From Rhodobacter sp. (GTDB lineage Bacteria; Pseudomonadota; Alphaproteobacteria; Rhodobacterales; Rhodobacteraceae): DNA of 6,236 nt. Location of the stretch: contig PNNE01000357.1 in NCBI GenBank assembly GCA_013824055.1, forward strand, positions 1-6,236. The letters are read 5' to 3'. Below, piece after piece: positions 6,008-6,236 of this stretch. How positions within the stretch are numbered: the first letter of the stretch is position 1; each line of letters begins with the position of its first letter. A program made the translations under genes and the position numbers. A model generated the notes under the pieces. That model was not told where the DNA came from. It worked only from the letters and a program-made list of their open reading frames with translations, and ran no database searches.

Positions 6008-6236
6008 CAGCCCACCTCGTTCAGGATGTCGGCATAGCCGTTGGCCTCGACCTCGAGCGCCAGTTCCGGCCCGCCGGTCTTGACGATGCGGCCCGCCGCC
6101 ATGATGTGGACGACGTCCGGCCTGATGTGGTCCAGAAGCCGCTGGTAGTGCGTGATGACCAGGAACGACCGGCCGGTGCCGCGCAGCGCGTTCACCCCAT
6201 CGGCAACCAGCTTCATCGCATCGACGTCAAGGCCGG
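6007..6236 (-). CDS. sufC: Fe-S cluster assembly ATPase SufC, C-terminal part, cut by window edge
   Basis: The last 75 residues of the ABC-type ATPase that energises the SufBCD scaffold. The visible part opens with GLDVDAMKLVADGVNALR, the segment just after Walker B and D-loop in SufC. It continues with SFLVITHYQRLLDHIRPD, containing the H-loop His (codon 6148-6150) that contacts ATP gamma-phosphate, and VHIMAAGRIVKTGG, the usual SufC ending. Walker A, the signature motif and Walker B lie beyond position 6236, so their integrity cannot be judged. The frame is open to the window edge; the internal ATG at 6214-6216 is not a start. Its stop codon shares one base with the sufD ATG, consistent with tight co-production of the two interacting subunits. 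Confidence 0.96.
   Translation of the reverse strand, partial: GLDVDAMKLVADGVNALRGTGRSFLVITHYQRLLDHIRPDVVHIMAAGRIVKTGGPELALEVEANGYADILNEVG

Overview
The window reads like a chromosomal piece of a GC-rich alphaproteobacterium, most likely of the Rhodobacter/Paracoccus group (Rhodobacteraceae). The reasons are the strong GC and codon bias, SufC/SufD/SufS proteins arranged as a tight suf operon, and two small YIP1-like membrane proteins between sufD and sufS, a layout I recall from that family. The genus cannot be fixed from the sequence alone.

Left end (1-213): the 5' half of a tRNA-Arg(CCG) gene lies on the minus strand and runs off the left edge. A plausible sigma70-type promoter sits just upstream of it. 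The intergenic strip to its right carries a perfect 8-bp inverted repeat (144-151/165-172), then a Shine-Dalgarno and the GTG start of the next gene.

Left-centre (214-2385, plus strand): one large gene for a subtilisin-family (S8) serine protease. It has a lipoprotein signal peptide, an intact Asp/His/Asn/Ser catalytic set, a Cys pair typical of autotransporter subtilases, and a C-terminal region ending in an outer-membrane-type aromatic strand. It is probably a surface-anchored, self-transporting protease. A strong hairpin with a UUCG loop (2397-2418) fills the 34-bp gap between this gene and the convergent suf operon.

Centre and right (2420-6236, minus strand): the downstream part of a suf iron-sulfur cluster assembly operon, in transcription order sufC (3' end only), sufD, YIP1-like gene A, YIP1-like gene B, sufS. 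Every junction overlaps or is under 10 bp, so the five genes are almost certainly co-transcribed and translationally coupled. SufC and SufD belong to the SufBCD scaffold/ATPase, and SufS supplies persulfide sulfur from cysteine. The two membrane proteins have no established role in this pathway.

The most unusual nucleotide-level structure is a three-segment palindrome (4632-4676) in the first codons of YIP1-like gene A. In the mRNA it could form two mutually exclusive hairpins exactly where the operon passes from sufD to the membrane genes and sufS. No phage, CRISPR, insertion sequence or obvious new defence system is visible.
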